This document shows positions 63,717 to 64,000 of a stretch of DNA of 64,000 nt, piece by piece. The position numbers were made by a program, and so were the translations under genes. The number at the start of each line of letters is the position of its first letter. Position 1 is the stretch's first letter. A model generated the notes under the pieces. It saw nothing but the letters and a program-made list of their open reading frames with translations, did not search any database and had not been told where the DNA came from. This DNA comes from Clostridia bacterium (GTDB taxonomy: Bacteria > Bacillota > Clostridia > Christensenellales > Pumilibacteraceae): NCBI GenBank assembly GCA_022791055.1, contig JAAVYI010000022.1, forward strand, positions 105,437-169,436, written 5' to 3'.

Positions 63717-63809
63717 CGCGCGTCGCCTTTAAAAGCGACAAAGAAAAAGACAGCGGCGCTTTACCGTAATTCCCACAGGGAATTTAATAAAACGTAAATA
63801 AAAAGATTT

Positions 63810-63835
63810 AGGCATAGCGTTAAGCTGTGCCTTTT
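63810..63835 (+). terminator. Rho-independent terminator
   Basis: AGGCATAGC - GTTAA - GCTGTGCCT with one G-T pair, then T3-C-T. A smaller hairpin AATTCCC-ACA-GGGAATT lies at 63768-63784. No gene is seen in 63717-63987. Confidence 0.7.
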
Positions 63836-63920
63836 CTCTGCTTTTTTTGTGTACGAATTATGCTACTCGTAGCATAGTGAGATATAGATATGTTTTATAT
63901 TTGCCGCAAAATTCAATCGG

Positions 63921-63949
63921 TTGCGTTCTTTCATTTTTCGTGATATAAT
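63921..63949 (+). promoter_or_regulatory. Promoter of the last, truncated gene
   Basis: TTGCGT, 17 nt, TATAAT (63944-63949). Confidence 0.55.
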
Positions 63950-63987
63950 GATTGTACGATAAACAATAATTTAACGGAGATTTTAAT

Positions 63988-64000
63988 ATGCTTACAACAG
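63988..64000 (+). CDS. Start of a gene cut by the window edge
   Basis: ATG at 63988 with ACGGAG about 8 nt upstream; only MLTT can be read. Product unknown. Confidence 0.4.

Overview
The window looks like chromosomal DNA of a GC-rich, Gram-positive-type gut bacterium of the Clostridia (inference; the order is perhaps close to Christensenellales). Support comes from the housekeeping cluster murB - PHP phosphatase - whiA - HPr-like (Crh-type) gene - dnaE - pfkA, many type II lipoprotein signal peptides, Shine-Dalgarno sites close to GGAGG, frequent TTG/GTG starts and sigma-A promoters with 17-nt spacers. I saw no tRNA, rRNA, CRISPR array, prophage or insertion sequence. Almost all large antisense open frames are shadows produced by base composition.

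Layout. 1-7 kb holds a truncated lipoprotein, an M23 peptidase, a GH13 glycosidase, a Nudix-asparaginase pair, a roughly 280-nt highly structured RNA with its own promoter, a CorC-type membrane protein and a cysteine hydrolase. 7.0-8.2 kb has a protein of unknown function and a phd-doc toxin-antitoxin pair. 8.4-18.2 kb is an oligopeptide-type (Opp) ABC transporter operon in which four of the five subunits are much longer than normal; its upstream promoter carries a G9 run in the spacer and is followed by a terminator-like hairpin. 18-23 kb contains an alkyltransferase-like protein, a Kef-type antiporter, an ABC-ATPase-like protein without Walker A, and a Fic-like protein without the catalytic His. 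23-30.6 kb is the housekeeping cluster. 30.8-37.1 kb has a heterodimeric ABC exporter, a MazG fusion, a tRNA-dihydrouridine synthase and a small membrane protein.

37.5-60.3 kb is a glycan-use locus. It holds a secreted double esterase, three Ig/jellyroll-like lipoproteins plus a small one, a lipoprotein GH115 alpha-glucuronidase, a sugar isomerase, a Gfo/Idh/MocA oxidoreductase and a 1572-residue GH31 enzyme with binding modules and a Cys-rich C-terminal anchor. In its middle, pointing the other way, is an AraC-family regulator whose frame is broken at a C10 run; nine Cs would restore it. The two sense blocks start from nearly identical 43-bp promoters (36 of 43 bases), probably sites for this regulator. 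The likely substrate is an acetylated, glucuronic-acid-decorated plant glycan such as glucuronoxylan (inference). The window ends with a BspA-type leucine-rich repeat protein, a small lipoprotein whose promoter also carries a G9 run, and the first codons of another gene.

The most notable points are the three G/C homopolymer runs placed where slippage would switch expression (one regulator, two promoters), the self-contained structured RNA, and the enlarged Opp transporter.
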